Part shown: piece after piece, positions 21,026 to 30,970 of the stretch
How the letters are laid out: each line of letters begins with the position of its first letter
Position numbering within the stretch: position 1 is the first letter of the stretch
Source: a cyanobacterium endosymbiont of Rhopalodia gibberula
GTDB lineage: Bacteria; Cyanobacteriota; Cyanobacteriia; Cyanobacteriales; Microcystaceae
Direction: 5' to 3'
Length of the DNA: 64,000 bases
Assembly (NCBI RefSeq): GCF_003574135.1
Contig: NZ_AP018341.1
Coordinates: 2,579,740 to 2,643,739 of the forward strand
The notes under the pieces: model-generated
The model's input: the letters and a program-made list of their open reading frames with translations, nothing else
Told to the model about the DNA's origin: nothing
The model's database searches: none
Program-made: the position numbers and the translations under genes

Positions 21026-21592
21026 TTAATCATCTCTATACTTATCTCTATCCCGAAAACTTCTGATTTTACATTTGATGATAAACTGGAGTCTTTTCAA
21101 CCGTAAATCTAGAGAAAATCCTCGATTGGCTGGTACTACAATAGTACCAGCTATACGATCATGAAATGCTTGATTTAACTCCTGATCTCCAAGAACTATT
21201 CCACAGTCTACTAATAGGGGCATTGTTAATAACAACATTGATAAACCGTTACGGAAACTTATCCTCAATCCTATCATTGCTAATAAAGCTACCACGCCTA
21301 AAATACCTTCTCGTTTAGCTAATTCAATTAACCCCGGAATTTTACTGAACTGGACATCAATCACTTTTATGTCAAACGCCCAACTTCCTAAACTTTGTCC
21401 CTGATTTTTTTCTACTAAAATAACCCGTAATGTTAGCCAGCAAATAATAAAAATTAGTCCTTGTAAAATTCCTCTAAAAAATGAACTGACAAACCAAATA
21501 GTTACAAAATCTAGGACAAAAGCATAAGTCCTACGATCAAGAGGAACTTTAGGAAACCTTCGATAAATAGCTGATTCATTATCGGGATACAT
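21026..21592 (-). CDS. RDD family membrane protein
   Basis: A 188-residue integral membrane protein. The RDD signature is visible: Arg-Arg and Asp in the first helix (RRTYAFVLDFVTIWF), then NQGQSLGSWAFDIKVID after the second helix, and a third hydrophobic segment at about 110-135. RDD proteins are poorly characterised; some are linked to ion transport. The C-terminus (LRLKRLQFIIKCKIRSFR) is basic and cytoplasmic. It lies 32 bases downstream of nanE on the same strand, so it is probably cotranscribed. Confidence 0.85.
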   Translation of the reverse strand: MYPDNESAIYRRFPKVPLDRRTYAFVLDFVTIWFVSSFFRGILQGLIFIICWLTLRVILVEKNQGQSLGSWAFDIKVIDVQFSKIPGLIELAKREGILGVVALLAMIGLRISFRNGLSMLLLTMPLLVDCGIVLGDQELNQAFHDRIAGTIVVPANRGFSLDLRLKRLQFIIKCKIRSFRDRDKYRDD

Positions 21593-21624
21593 AATTTAAA
21601 ATCAGTTGAAAACTTGATATTTAA

Positions 21625-22296
21625 TCAATCAATGAAAACAGAATTAAAGGCTTTAACTTTTAAATCTATTCCTGTAATAGCTGTCCCTACAACAACACTA
21701 TGAGCTCCATATTCTAAAGCTTTTTTTGCGTCTTTAGGGTTGCTAACTCCTCCTTCACAAATAATAGGAATATCTAATTGTTTAACCATTTCTTGCAATA
21801 AAGAATACCCAGGAGGAGACAAACTTTCTGTCTCTTTAGTATATCCATAAAGTGTAGTTCCTACATAATCTGCCCCTGCTTTACTCGAAGCGAGCGCATT
21901 TTCAATAGTATCTACATCAGCCATAACTAATGTCCCTAATTCCTGATGAATTTGCTTGATTAAATTCACCATGGTTCCCCCTTGAGGACGGTTTCGGAGG
22001 GTTGCATCAATAGCAATAATATCAGCCCCTGCGTTAGCAATTTCTACTGCATCGGAAAAACAAGGAGTAATGTAGACATCATACCCTTGATAGTAGCGTT
22101 TCCACAAACCAATAATTGGAATATTAGGCAATAATTTTCGAACAGCATTAACATGGGATGGAGTATCAACTCTAATGCCTTTTGCTCCTTGATTAATAGA
22201 AGCCTTAGCTATAGCTGCTATAATTTCTGGGTCGTGTAAGGGAGAATCTATAGGAGACTGACAGGAGACAATAAGACTAGATTGCGGTATTTTCAT
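21625..22296 (-). CDS. nanE: N-acetylmannosamine-6-phosphate 2-epimerase
   Basis: Interconverts ManNAc-6-P and GlcNAc-6-P, a TIM-barrel enzyme of amino-sugar metabolism. The 223-residue protein shows the NanE hallmarks: LIVSCQSP at the N-terminus, GAKGIRVDTPSHVNAVRK, PIIGLWKRYY, DIIAIDATLR, VMADVDT (catalytic Asp/Glu region) and ICEGGVSNPKDAKKALEYGAHSVVVGTAIT at the phosphate-binding end (only partly quoted families differ). Full length. In cyanobacteria without sialic acid catabolism it likely feeds cell-wall or exopolysaccharide amino sugars. Confidence 0.93.
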   Translation of the reverse strand: MKIPQSSLIVSCQSPIDSPLHDPEIIAAIAKASINQGAKGIRVDTPSHVNAVRKLLPNIPIIGLWKRYYQGYDVYITPCFSDAVEIANAGADIIAIDATLRNRPQGGTMVNLIKQIHQELGTLVMADVDTIENALASSKAGADYVGTTLYGYTKETESLSPPGYSLLQEMVKQLDIPIICEGGVSNPKDAKKALEYGAHSVVVGTAITGIDLKVKAFNSVFID

Positions 22297-22687
22297 AGTT
22301 TGTTTTCTAGATCAGATTAATTTGATTAGCTCAGACTTCTCTCAGTTAGAAGTATTATTTTTTTCTGGTTAACTTAAATTTTTTTAGTTATTTAATATAT
22401 TTATATTACTTAATAAATTTTAAAATTTATTAAGTAATATAACGACACTTACTAATTCTGAATTGATAAATAAAATTATTGATTTACAAAAATCAACTTT
22501 CAGAGAAATTTTAATTTTTATAAAATCAAGTTAACAGTTACTAATCAGACATTATACAGGGTATCTTTAGAAAAAGATAACAATGACTAAAACAGAAAAA
22601 AAAAGAAGCTATATTGTTTATTTATTGCTTTGAGCAAGGATAATAGTCACTAAATCTTTTTAAGAAATTTTAACTAAAAATAACAAC
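22297..22687. other. Intergenic region with 42-bp palindrome
   Basis: 391 bases between two minus-strand genes. It should hold the nanE promoter and the 3' end of the histidine kinase transcript. The only structure seen is the perfect palindrome at 22401-22442. Confidence 0.6.
22401..22442. repeat. 42-bp perfect palindrome
   Basis: TTATATTACTTAATAAATTT reads through a central TA into its exact complement with no loop. It lies between nanE and the histidine kinase gene. Confidence 0.85.
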
Positions 22688-24979
22688 TTACATTGACTCA
22701 TCTTCCTCATTATTTTCAGTAGACATTAAAGCATTAATTCTTTTTAACAAAAGATTAGGTTGAATAGGTTTTAATAGATAATCATCAATTCCCCTTTGAG
22801 AAATATCTGTCCAATCTGTTGAAGATATTTGATGGCTCAGTAAGAGGACTTTGATTGATTTAGTATTGGGTAACTGTTTAAGAGTGTCACTAATTTGATA
22901 AGCATCGGTCAAATCTTGATCTAAGATAACAGCAGTTGGCTCTAAAAGTTCAATAGTCTTAACTGCAGTAGCACTATCTATCAACCAAATAAATTGGTAA
23001 TTAGCTGCCGTTAATAGTTCTCCTACTAAAGTAGCAATTTCTTCATTGCTTTCAATCAAAACAATACTTCTATTACCTTTAAAAAATAATTGATCACGCT
23101 TTAAATTTCCTAATGGTTTGAGTTGGCGTTGGGGTTGATTAGGCAGCCTGACCGTAAAGATTGATCCTTTTTCTAAAATAGATTCCACCTCAATCGTTCC
23201 TCCATGAAGTTCAACTAATTGTTTAGTTAAGGCTAATCCTAGTCCAGTTCCTCCATAAGTACGTTGCCGAGAGGTTTCCAACTGTTGAAATGATTCGAAT
23301 AAGAGAGAAATTTGGTTTTCAGCAATTCCAATTCCCGTATCTTCTACTTGAAAACTCCCTTGAGTTCCTTCTCGCCAAATCCTCAAAGTAACCGTTCCTC
23401 CCTCCGATGTGAATTTTAAAGCATTATTTAATAAATGACAGAGAATTTGTTGTAGTCTTTCAGGATCGACAAAAAACTGATTTTCTTCTTGACCTTCTAC
23501 TTTGAACTCTAATACTAATTTAATATTTCTTTGGTCAGCTTCTTTTTTGAATTTTTGATAGGCAGTTTTAGCTATATTTTTTAAGTTAGATTCTTGAATA
23601 GATAAAACATATTTCCCAGCTTCTAGCTTAGAAAATTCTAGTATTTCATTAATTATTTCTAACAAATGTTTTCCACTATCTTGGATAGTCCGAAGATATT
23701 GTCTTTGTTTGTGTAAAGGGAAAGATTTATTTTCTCCTGACCAATATAACAATGTTCCTGACAATCCAATGATACAGGTTAAAGGGGTCCGTAATTCATG
23801 GCTCATATTTCCTAAAAATTCACTTTTAGAGTGGTTCGCTGCTTGGGATGCTAACAAAGCATCTCGAAGTTCTTTTGTTCTTTCAATAACTCGCTGTTCA
23901 AAAGTTTTCTTTTGTTCTTGAACTTGGACATATAATTGAGCTTGATAAATAGCGATCGCTAAATGTTCTCCAATTTGTCCTACAAAGTTTTTTTCACTAT
24001 CAAACCACTGTCTTTTTTCAAAACATTGATGAGCGATTAGTAGTCCCCAAAGTGTCTCTTCAACAATAATAGGGGCAATTAATTCAGACTTTATCCAATA
24101 TTTTTCAAAAAATTGTGTTAGACAAAATGATGAGTAGCAAGTTTTATCTACGTCTTCTATAGCTATAATCGAACCTCGACAATATTTTTCCCGATAACTA
24201 AGGATATAGAAAAAACAATTATCTTCAGCAGTAACATTTAAAAGAGAGGGAATTTTAGTAGAAAGCTTAGATTCATAGGTAACATATCCACAATTTTGAT
24301 TGGACTTAATATCTGACGAATAATCGGATTTGTCATGACAAAATTTATAAATTACTGACCGATCAACTTGAAGAAAACTTCTGAGTTCTCTAACTGCCGT
24401 TTCTAGAATACTTGACAAATCTAAATTTTGGCGAATTTGGGTAATAATTTGGCTTATTAATCTTTCTTGTCCAATTTTCTGCCGCAGAGTATCCTCTAGT
24501 CTATAAAAACTAAGATCTCTATAAATTTTTTGAGAATCATTGATGGAATCTGGAGCTAAAATGTCGAATAATTGAGTGATAAAAATCTTTTCTAGGAAAC
24601 TTGATGAAATTTGTTTACTCAAAGAATATTGCGTGAGAAGCTCCCATAAAATAAATGAAGGGGCAAGATTTTGTTTGAGATCATTAATAAAATCTGCAAT
24701 CATCTGTTGATCCCAAATAATACTTGCCTGATAACATAAGGCGGTAGTATCAAAAGTTCCCCGCAATAAAAGACTTAATTCAGAAGACAGTAATAAGGAA
24801 AAATGTTCTTCCGCTAAACTCCTGTCAGGATTAGGAATTTCTGCTAAGATCATCTCCTGTGTAATTAATGTTCCATTAATTTCCTCCATTGCTGCAAGTT
24901 GTCGCCAGAGAGAACCTAATTCCTCGAACACTCTAATGGATAGGGTTCGGCATAACATAGAGTCTTGAAAACGAGTCAT
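22688..24979 (-). CDS. Hybrid sensor histidine kinase (GAF-HisKA-HATPase-REC)
   Basis: A 763-residue soluble sensor kinase. Order: an N-terminal helical region (1-165), a GAF domain (about 170-355), a coiled coil, a HisKA dimerisation domain with phospho-acceptor His394 (NMSHELRTPL), an ATPase with N box (LLNNALKF), G1 (VEDTGIGIA) and G2 (GGTGLGLAL), and a C-terminal receiver (about 640-755) with Asp687 and Lys737. The receiver's acidic pocket is altered (LIESNEE instead of the usual LVEDDE). No membrane segment, so it should sense a cytosolic signal, possibly through GAF. One GCGATCGC (HIP1) site lies inside at 23952. Its response partner is unknown. It is transcribed divergently from cobN. 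Confidence 0.88.
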   Translation of the reverse strand: MTRFQDSMLCRTLSIRVFEELGSLWRQLAAMEEINGTLITQEMILAEIPNPDRSLAEEHFSLLLSSELSLLLRGTFDTTALCYQASIIWDQQMIADFINDLKQNLAPSFILWELLTQYSLSKQISSSFLEKIFITQLFDILAPDSINDSQKIYRDLSFYRLEDTLRQKIGQERLISQIITQIRQNLDLSSILETAVRELRSFLQVDRSVIYKFCHDKSDYSSDIKSNQNCGYVTYESKLSTKIPSLLNVTAEDNCFFYILSYREKYCRGSIIAIEDVDKTCYSSFCLTQFFEKYWIKSELIAPIIVEETLWGLLIAHQCFEKRQWFDSEKNFVGQIGEHLAIAIYQAQLYVQVQEQKKTFEQRVIERTKELRDALLASQAANHSKSEFLGNMSHELRTPLTCIIGLSGTLLYWSGENKSFPLHKQRQYLRTIQDSGKHLLEIINEILEFSKLEAGKYVLSIQESNLKNIAKTAYQKFKKEADQRNIKLVLEFKVEGQEENQFFVDPERLQQILCHLLNNALKFTSEGGTVTLRIWREGTQGSFQVEDTGIGIAENQISLLFESFQQLETSRQRTYGGTGLGLALTKQLVELHGGTIEVESILEKGSIFTVRLPNQPQRQLKPLGNLKRDQLFFKGNRSIVLIESNEEIATLVGELLTAANYQFIWLIDSATAVKTIELLEPTAVILDQDLTDAYQISDTLKQLPNTKSIKVLLLSHQISSTDWTDISQRGIDDYLLKPIQPNLLLKRINALMSTENNEEDESM

Positions 24980-25089
24980 TAATCTTGGAGACAGTTAGAG
25001 ACAACGCAGGTAAAACCCTTGCTCTAGGATCTACCTAATCCACTACGCCATACCTGAAACCTAATAATTTTTAAAGATAAGGAGTTTCA

Positions 25090-28000
25090 ATGCATCGAAT
25101 TGCTGCTACCCCAGGAGGCTGGAATTCTGATAACGAAGGTGTAATCTTTGTTGAACAAAATCCAGCTCCGATTATTTTCCTTAGTGCAGCCGATACAGAT
25201 ATTCAAACCTTAGCCTATGCAATTAACCATTTACCGCCTAACTTTCCTGCAATACGGGCTGTTAATCTTCTACAATTGCAACAACAACTGAGTATTGATA
25301 GCTATGCCGACACAGTATTGTCCCAAGCTAAGGTTATTGTTTTACGATTATTAGGGGGTCGATCCTATTGGTCTTATGGATTAGAAGTCGTTAAAGAAAT
25401 AGCAATTTCTCTAAAGATTCATCTCTTTATTCTACCAGGTGATGATCACCCTGATCCTGATTTAATGAGTCATTCGACAGTTTCTTTAAGTCACAGTAAT
25501 CAATTATGGCGGTATTTAACTGAAGGGGGCATAGAAAACTGGGTAAATGCTTTAAAATTTATCTGTGATATTTATCAAAAAACATCCTATCATCCTCTCA
25601 CTCCCCAACCCGTTCCTAAGTTTGGTCTATACTCTTGGCAGTTTCCAGATAAGACTTCTCTTAGTTCTTATCCTAATCTTGTCTTACTTTTTTATCGTTC
25701 TAATTATTTAGCAGGTAATTTACTGGTTATTAATAACCTTTGTCAAGCTTTAGCAGAAAGGGGCTTACATCCTTGGCCAATCTTTGTCTCTTCTCTACGA
25801 GATCTGGAAGTTCAAGGAAAAATAATTGACTATTTTAAACAATTTAAAAATAACCCAATTCAATTAATTCTTAACACTACCAGTTTCTCTTTAGCTAAGA
25901 TAAACTATGACTTAGAAAATATTGACAATTTAAATTTCTGGAAAAATTTGAATCTTCCCGTCTTACAGGTAATTTTAAGTGGAGGTACTTTTGAACAGTG
26001 GCAATCTAGTTATCAAGGGTTAAACCCCCGTGATGTTGCGATGAATGTTGCCCTTCCTGAAATGGATGGTAAAATCATAACCCGTGCAGTTTCTTTTAAA
26101 TCAGTTCAAGCTTGGAATAAAGACTTAGAAACCGATGTTGTGATTTATCGACCTGTCGATGATCGGATTAATTTTGTCGCTGATTTAACTCAGAATTGGA
26201 TACGGTTAAAAACTACTCCTATTGCTGAAAGAAAAATCGCCTTAATTCTCGCTAATTATCCCAATAAAGATGGTAGAATTGCCAACGGAGTAGGGTTAGA
26301 TACTCCAGCAAGTTGTATTGAAACTTTGAAGGCATTAAAAAAAGCTGGATATCAAGTTACAGATATACCAGAAACAGGGGATAAATTAATCGAATGGTTA
26401 ACCGCTGGGATTACTAATGATCCCGAGGGAAAAGAATTAAGACCTATTTATCAGTCCCTTTCTCAATCAGACTATTGTACTTATTTTGAAACCTTGCCTC
26501 ATCCAATTCAAACCCAGATAGAGCAACGTTGGAAAACTCTTTATCAATCCCAATCTATCTCATCTTTTCATATTCCTGGTATTCAATTGGGAAACATCTT
26601 TGTTGGCATTCAACCTTCAAGGGGGTACGATTTAGACCCTAGTTTAAACTATCACGCTCCTGACTTAGAACCTACGCCTCATTATTTGGCCTATTATCAT
26701 TGGTTAAAACATCATTTTAATGCCTCAGCCATTATTCATTTTGGCAAACATGGTAACCTGGAATGGCTACCTGGAAAGAGTCTAGCTCTTTCTGCTAATT
26801 GTTATCCTGAAATAACTCTAGGAACGCTTCCTAACTTTTATCCGTTTATCGTTAATGATCCAGGGGAAGGGTCTCAAGCAAAACGTCGTTCTCAGGCTGT
26901 TATTTTAGATCATTTAACACCCCCTTTAACCCGCGCTGAACTCTATGGAGACTTAGAAAAACTTGAAACTCTAATTGATGAATATTATGAGGCTCAAACC
27001 CTCGATCCCTCTCGCCTAAAAATTATCAGTGATCGCATCACCCAACTGATTAACGAAACTCATCTCAATCAAGATCTAGGCATTGATTTAACCACCAACA
27101 CCTTAAGCCAATTTTTAACCCTTGCTGATGGCTATTTATGTGAATTAAAAGAAGCCCAAATTCGAGATGGTCTACACATTTTTGGACAATGCCCTCAACA
27201 CCCTCAACTCACAGAATTAACCCTAGCTATTGCCCGTTTTCCTGACCTTAATCGTCTAGGACTAACTACCGCTATCGCTCAAGACTTAGAGCTCAATTTC
27301 TTCCCCTTAACCACTTCTCCCACAACCCCATTTTATTCCCCCCTTTTTTCTCCCTCTGCGCCTCCAAATCTGTGCCTGAAACTAAAACAATGTCGTACTA
27401 CTGGACAAGCTACAGAAGCTCTAGAAACCTATGCCGGCGAAATCATTGAATCTCTTATTCTCACTCCCCAAATGTCCATTGATTGTCCCCTCAACGCCAC
27501 TCGAACCGAACTCCAATGGATACAAACCCATCTCCTGCCATCCCTTCATCAAACCCACCAAGAAATTACTAATCTTCTTAAAGGACTCAACGGCGAATAC
27601 ATTCCTAGTGGAGCTGCTGGCGCGCCGACCAGAGGACGGACAGACGTTCTCCCCACCGGTCGTAACTTTTACTCAGTCGATATCCGTGCTATTCCTACTG
27701 AAACTGCTTACAATGTTGGAAGAAAAGCTGCAGAAGCAGTTATTGAACGCTACACTCAAGAAAATGGAGAATATCCCAAAACTTTAGCTATTTCTATCTG
27801 GGGGACTTCTACTATGCGAACCGGAGGAGATGATGTAGCGCAAGTATTTGCTTTATTGGGTGTTCAACCGATTTGGGATGGGTTATCTCGTCGAGTTGTA
27901 GGCTATGAAATCCTTAGTCCATCAGTGTTAGGACGACCACGTGTAGACGTAACGGTTCGAGTATCGGGCTTTTTCAGAGATAGCTTCCCAAACCTGCTAC

Positions 28001-28863
28001 AACTGATGTACAATGCAGTAAGCAAGGTGTCGGACCTAGAAGAAGAAAAAGACATAAATCCCTTAGCTGCCCAAGTTAAAGAAGATAGAGTTTTTTGGGA
28101 AAAAGAAGGGTTAACTAAAGATAAAGCTAAACTAAATGCTCAATATCGAATATTTAGCTCAAAACCTGGAGCATATGGGGCAGGGTTACAGGGATTGATT
28201 GAGGCTCAGAATTGGAAAGACGACGCAGATTTAGCAAAAGCTTATTTAAATTGGAGTTGCTATGGTTATGATAAGGATGGCATCGGTCATGGGGTTCCAG
28301 CAGTTTTTGAAAAACGCTTAAAACAGTTACAGATTGTCTTACATAATCAGGATAATCGGGAACATGACTTATTAGACTCTGATGATTATTATCAATTTCA
28401 AGGAGGACTAACTGTTACTGTTAGAGCATTAACCAATAAAAATCCTGAGACGTATTTTGGAGATAATTCTATCCCATCTAATCCTAAAGTTAGGTTATTA
28501 AAGGAAGAAATAGCTAGAGTTTACCGTTCCCGTGTTATCAATCCTAAATGGATTGCCGGTGTGATGCGTCATGGCTACAAAGGGGCATTTGAAATGGCAG
28601 CGACGGTTGACTATTTATTTGCTTATGACGCCACGGCTAGGTGTGTAGAAGATTTTATGTATGAAGGGGTTACCCAAGCTTATTTATTAAATGAAACGGT
28701 TCAACAGTTTGTTTATACAAAAAACCCTTGGGCTTTACGGGACATGGCCGAAAGGTTATTAGAAGCAAATTTAAGGGGATTATGGCAACCCCTTGAAGGA
28801 GAAACTTTAAAAAAATTACGGGATATTGTCCATCACGCAGAAGGAGCGATTGAGCAAATCTAG
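25090..28863 (+). CDS. cobN: Cobaltochelatase subunit CobN
   Basis: Large subunit of the ATP-dependent cobalt chelatase that inserts cobalt in the aerobic cobalamin pathway. The 1,257-residue protein begins MHRIAATPGGWN and contains IIHFGKHGNLEWLPGKSLAL, VNDPGEGSQAKRRSQAVI, PSGAAGAPTRGRTDVLPTGR and MRHGYKGAFEMAATVDYLF, the CobN/ChlH superfamily hallmarks. The N-terminus and length favour CobN over magnesium chelatase ChlH (about 1,330 residues). A GGAG element lies 6 bases before the ATG. The gene is intact, so B12 synthesis may be kept. Cyanobacteria are thought to use ChlI/ChlD-like subunits as partners; none is in the window. No cobalamin riboswitch is evident upstream. Confidence 0.9.
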   Translation: MHRIAATPGGWNSDNEGVIFVEQNPAPIIFLSAADTDIQTLAYAINHLPPNFPAIRAVNLLQLQQQLSIDSYADTVLSQAKVIVLRLLGGRSYWSYGLEVVKEIAISLKIHLFILPGDDHPDPDLMSHSTVSLSHSNQLWRYLTEGGIENWVNALKFICDIYQKTSYHPLTPQPVPKFGLYSWQFPDKTSLSSYPNLVLLFYRSNYLAGNLLVINNLCQALAERGLHPWPIFVSSLRDLEVQGKIIDYFKQFKNNPIQLILNTTSFSLAKINYDLENIDNLNFWKNLNLPVLQVILSGGTFEQWQSSYQGLNPRDVAMNVALPEMDGKIITRAVSFKSVQAWNKDLETDVVIYRPVDDRINFVADLTQNWIRLKTTPIAERKIALILANYPNKDGRIANGVGLDTPASCIETLKALKKAGYQVTDIPETGDKLIEWLTAGITNDPEGKELRPIYQSLSQSDYCTYFETLPHPIQTQIEQRWKTLYQSQSISSFHIPGIQLGNIFVGIQPSRGYDLDPSLNYHAPDLEPTPHYLAYYHWLKHHFNASAIIHFGKHGNLEWLPGKSLALSANCYPEITLGTLPNFYPFIVNDPGEGSQAKRRSQAVILDHLTPPLTRAELYGDLEKLETLIDEYYEAQTLDPSRLKIISDRITQLINETHLNQDLGIDLTTNTLSQFLTLADGYLCELKEAQIRDGLHIFGQCPQHPQLTELTLAIARFPDLNRLGLTTAIAQDLELNFFPLTTSPTTPFYSPLFSPSAPPNLCLKLKQCRTTGQATEALETYAGEIIESLILTPQMSIDCPLNATRTELQWIQTHLLPSLHQTHQEITNLLKGLNGEYIPSGAAGAPTRGRTDVLPTGRNFYSVDIRAIPTETAYNVGRKAAEAVIERYTQENGEYPKTLAISIWGTSTMRTGGDDVAQVFALLGVQPIWDGLSRRVVGYEILSPSVLGRPRVDVTVRVSGFFRDSFPNLLQLMYNAVSKVSDLEEEKDINPLAAQVKEDRVFWEKEGLTKDKAKLNAQYRIFSSKPGAYGAGLQGLIEAQNWKDDADLAKAYLNWSCYGYDKDGIGHGVPAVFEKRLKQLQIVLHNQDNREHDLLDSDDYYQFQGGLTVTVRALTNKNPETYFGDNSIPSNPKVRLLKEEIARVYRSRVINPKWIAGVMRHGYKGAFEMAATVDYLFAYDATARCVEDFMYEGVTQAYLLNETVQQFVYTKNPWALRDMAERLLEANLRGLWQPLEGETLKKLRDIVHHAEGAIEQI

Positions 28864-30197
28864 GGACAATTAAAATTTTGAAAATTCTCTTAACCCTTAC
28901 GTTTTTTTATGCATTTATTCTGTATTTATTCGTTTAACTACATCCATCTACTTAATCAACTCTTGTGTAGACATAAGAAAAATCATAATTAGTCTCATGG
29001 GACCTGGGGAGAAGACAACCTCTATTGATGTAAAAAATATCTATCAATTAGGAAAATTAGTTGCTCAATAGGTATAGGTTTATTGACAGGAGAAATAAAC
29101 GTCATGGTCATAAATATAGTTAATAAAGAAACCAAAGGACTGGGCAGTTTAACCATCGGAATTATTCATTGCAAATAATGCCAATAATATTGCAGTTACA
29201 GTTGGTTGATATCACAATTATGACTAACTCAGGAAATACTCCGAATAATATTAATGTTCTTTCTTCGGATGTAGTGATTACCTGTAGCCTGAAATTAGGA
29301 ATAACTTCTGAGATAGTGTTAGCCCCAAGAAAGAGAAAATACGTAATCTCATTGAGTGATCGTCTTCTAAGTCAGCAATTTTTTACTGGTTTATCCGAGG
29401 AAATTGTTTTGATTGCCTCGAGTCCTAAACGAGATTCTCAATTAACTAGTGAATTAATTGAGAATCTATAACAAAGTTCTGGAGAAGTAAACCCAATCTT
29501 ATTAGAGATTATCCTTAAATTAGGGCGCAAAAAAGATATCTGAACGTGAGTTTAGCAGATGTCTCCTATGTATCCTAAAAAAATACAAGAGACTGGGATT
29601 TTCTTTGTCAGTCAATCTCAACTATATATGACATCATACACAGTATGTAAAATAAAAATCAAATAAATTATACTCAATTGATGATGCTGTCAGTTAGCAA
29701 TCAAAGTCTTCACCAATTTATTGTAAACTTTTCCAAACCTACTTCTTGTTTACTTTTGAGCTCACTAGTGTAGCTTATATCATTCAGTCCTCTCCCTAGA
29801 GTCTATAGTTTAATCAAAATGGGGGATTTCTGTAAGATTTTTAAATTTTTGTGTCGAAAAAATTTCATATTAGCCAGTTCTAATCGTATCAGAAACTTTC
29901 CTACCCTGATTCTTTTTGATCAAGTATGGACTTTGTATCATTTTAGTAAATTTCGTAGGCGAAACGATATTCTTAAAACTTTACAAACAATTCAACTCAA
30001 TTAATTAGCAAAAACTATTTAACTGGTCGGTTCACTTTTGATAACTAATAAGGGAACGATAATCATGTGCTCGCAATCTCCACTTTGTTCTGAACCTATT
30101 AATTAAGAAAACATGATATTCAGCCACAGATAAAACAGTAAGAATTAAGTCACTATAATGATAGTGTCGGTAATAAATAATCGTTAAGGAATTCTCA
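28864..30197. other. 1.3-kb region with a dead SLOG-type gene
   Basis: Besides the pseudogene at 28982-29471, I see no intact gene. A 61-codon frame at 29819-30004 (ending WTLYHFSKFRRRNDILKTL) is protein-like at its C-terminus but unrecognised. The bolA promoter should lie in the last 150 bases. Confidence 0.55.
28982..29471 (+). pseudogene. TIGR00725/LOG-like (SLOG) protein gene, frameshifted
   Basis: Three pieces of one nucleotide-binding Rossmann protein lie in three different frames. 28982-29071 reads LMGPGEKTTSIDVKNIYQLG and ends at a TAG. 29077-29178 reads GLLTGEINVMVINIV and ends at a TAA. 29169-29471 carries NNINVLSSDVVITCSLKLG, matching the family's NNINVLSSDV-GxGTASE core. In order these follow cyanobacterial TIGR00725-family proteins almost end to end. 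At least two frameshifts and one stop show that the gene is dead. The family's function is uncertain. Confidence 0.85.
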
Positions 30198-30458
30198 ATG
30201 ATTGGACTTGAACAGATTGAAGCTATGATTAAAGAGCGACTCCCCGATGCTCAAGTAGTAATTAGAGATGTAAAAGGGGGAGGAGATCATTTAGAAGCCT
30301 TGGTTGTTTCGGCTGAATTTGAAGGAAAAACCAGAGTCAAGCAACATCAATTGGTGTACAGCGCGCTCCAAGAGGCTCTAGACTCAGAAGCTATTCATGC
30401 CCTAGCCTTAAAAACTTATACTCCTCAAACTTGGGAAACAGTACAATCAGTTGTCTAA
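30198..30458 (+). CDS. BolA family protein
   Basis: An 86-residue BolA-like protein with the class II KH fold ([51 protein letters not shown]). BolA proteins bind CGFS monothiol glutaredoxins through a shared [2Fe-2S] cluster. The gene lies 122 bases upstream of such a glutaredoxin on the same strand. That pairing is typical of cyanobacteria and supports a joint role in iron-sulfur or redox homeostasis. The name bolA is avoided because cyanobacterial members differ from E. coli BolA. Confidence 0.9.
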   Translation: MIGLEQIEAMIKERLPDAQVVIRDVKGGGDHLEALVVSAEFEGKTRVKQHQLVYSALQEALDSEAIHALALKTYTPQTWETVQSVV

Positions 30459-30580
30459 ATTAGAGTCTAAGTTAGAATAAACGGCAATTAGGATTAACTT
30501 CTATTGTTTCATCTCATCATTGATTGGTTTACTATCTATATCTTCACCGTCAAAATCTGTCATTTATTTTTGGAGTGTTT

Positions 30581-30904
30581 ATGACACCAGAACTTAAGAA
30601 TCGTCTTAATCAATTAATCAATAGCCACAAAATCTTAGTTTTTATGAAGGGAGCTAAGTTGATGCCCCAGTGCGGATTTTCTAACAATGTTGTTCAAATT
30701 CTTAATACCCTAGGGGTTTCGTATGAGACGGTTGATGTTCTAGCAGACCATGACATTCGCCAAGGAATTAAAGAATATTCTAATTGGCCAACTATTCCTC
30801 AAGTTTATATCAATGGGGAATTTGTTGGCGGTTGTGACATTTTGATTGAAATGTATCACAATGGTGAATTGCAGCAAATGGTTGAATCAGCATTAGCTTC
30901 TTAA
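30581..30904 (+). CDS. grxD: Monothiol glutaredoxin (Grx4/GrxD type)
   Basis: Carrier or sensor of [2Fe-2S] clusters. The 107-residue protein has the CGFS active site (Cys31), with KGAKLMPQ before it. [19 protein letters not shown] carries the cis-Pro and glutathione-binding loop. I chose ATG 30581, which gives the usual N-terminus [13 protein letters not shown]. The in-frame upstream start at 30524 would add 19 residues unlike the family. BolA partner upstream. The stop codon sits in the left arm of a long hairpin. Confidence 0.94.
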   Translation: MTPELKNRLNQLINSHKILVFMKGAKLMPQCGFSNNVVQILNTLGVSYETVDVLADHDIRQGIKEYSNWPTIPQVYINGEFVGGCDILIEMYHNGELQQMVESALAS

Positions 30905-30965
30905 ATCAAAAACTAAGGAGAAAAAGATTGTTATAAATTTTCTTTTTCCCTTAGTTTTTGATTTA
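30902..30965. terminator. Bidirectional hairpin terminator
   Basis: Arms 30902-30927 and 30941-30965 pair almost perfectly (TAAATCAAAAACTAAGG with its complement, then a bulge, then AGAAAAAGA/TCTTTTT). It starts at the grxD stop codon and ends 6 bases before the stop of the convergent gene. A shared terminator is the simplest reading. Confidence 0.75.
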
Positions 30966-30970
30966 TGGGA

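Noticed and set aside
25015-25075. tRNA-like stretch before cobN
   Set aside because: A few blocks resemble tRNA arms on the minus strand, but no cloverleaf with paired acceptor stem can be drawn. No tRNA was found in the window.
24980-25089. Cobalamin riboswitch upstream of cobN
   Set aside because: The 110-base leader is too short and lacks the conserved B12-box core.
25090-28863. Magnesium chelatase ChlH instead of CobN
   Set aside because: N-terminus MHRIAATPGGWN and length 1,257 fit CobN; ChlH is longer and starts differently.
29819-30004. 61-codon frame before bolA
   Set aside because: The C-terminal third looks protein-like, but no family or ribosome site supports a gene.
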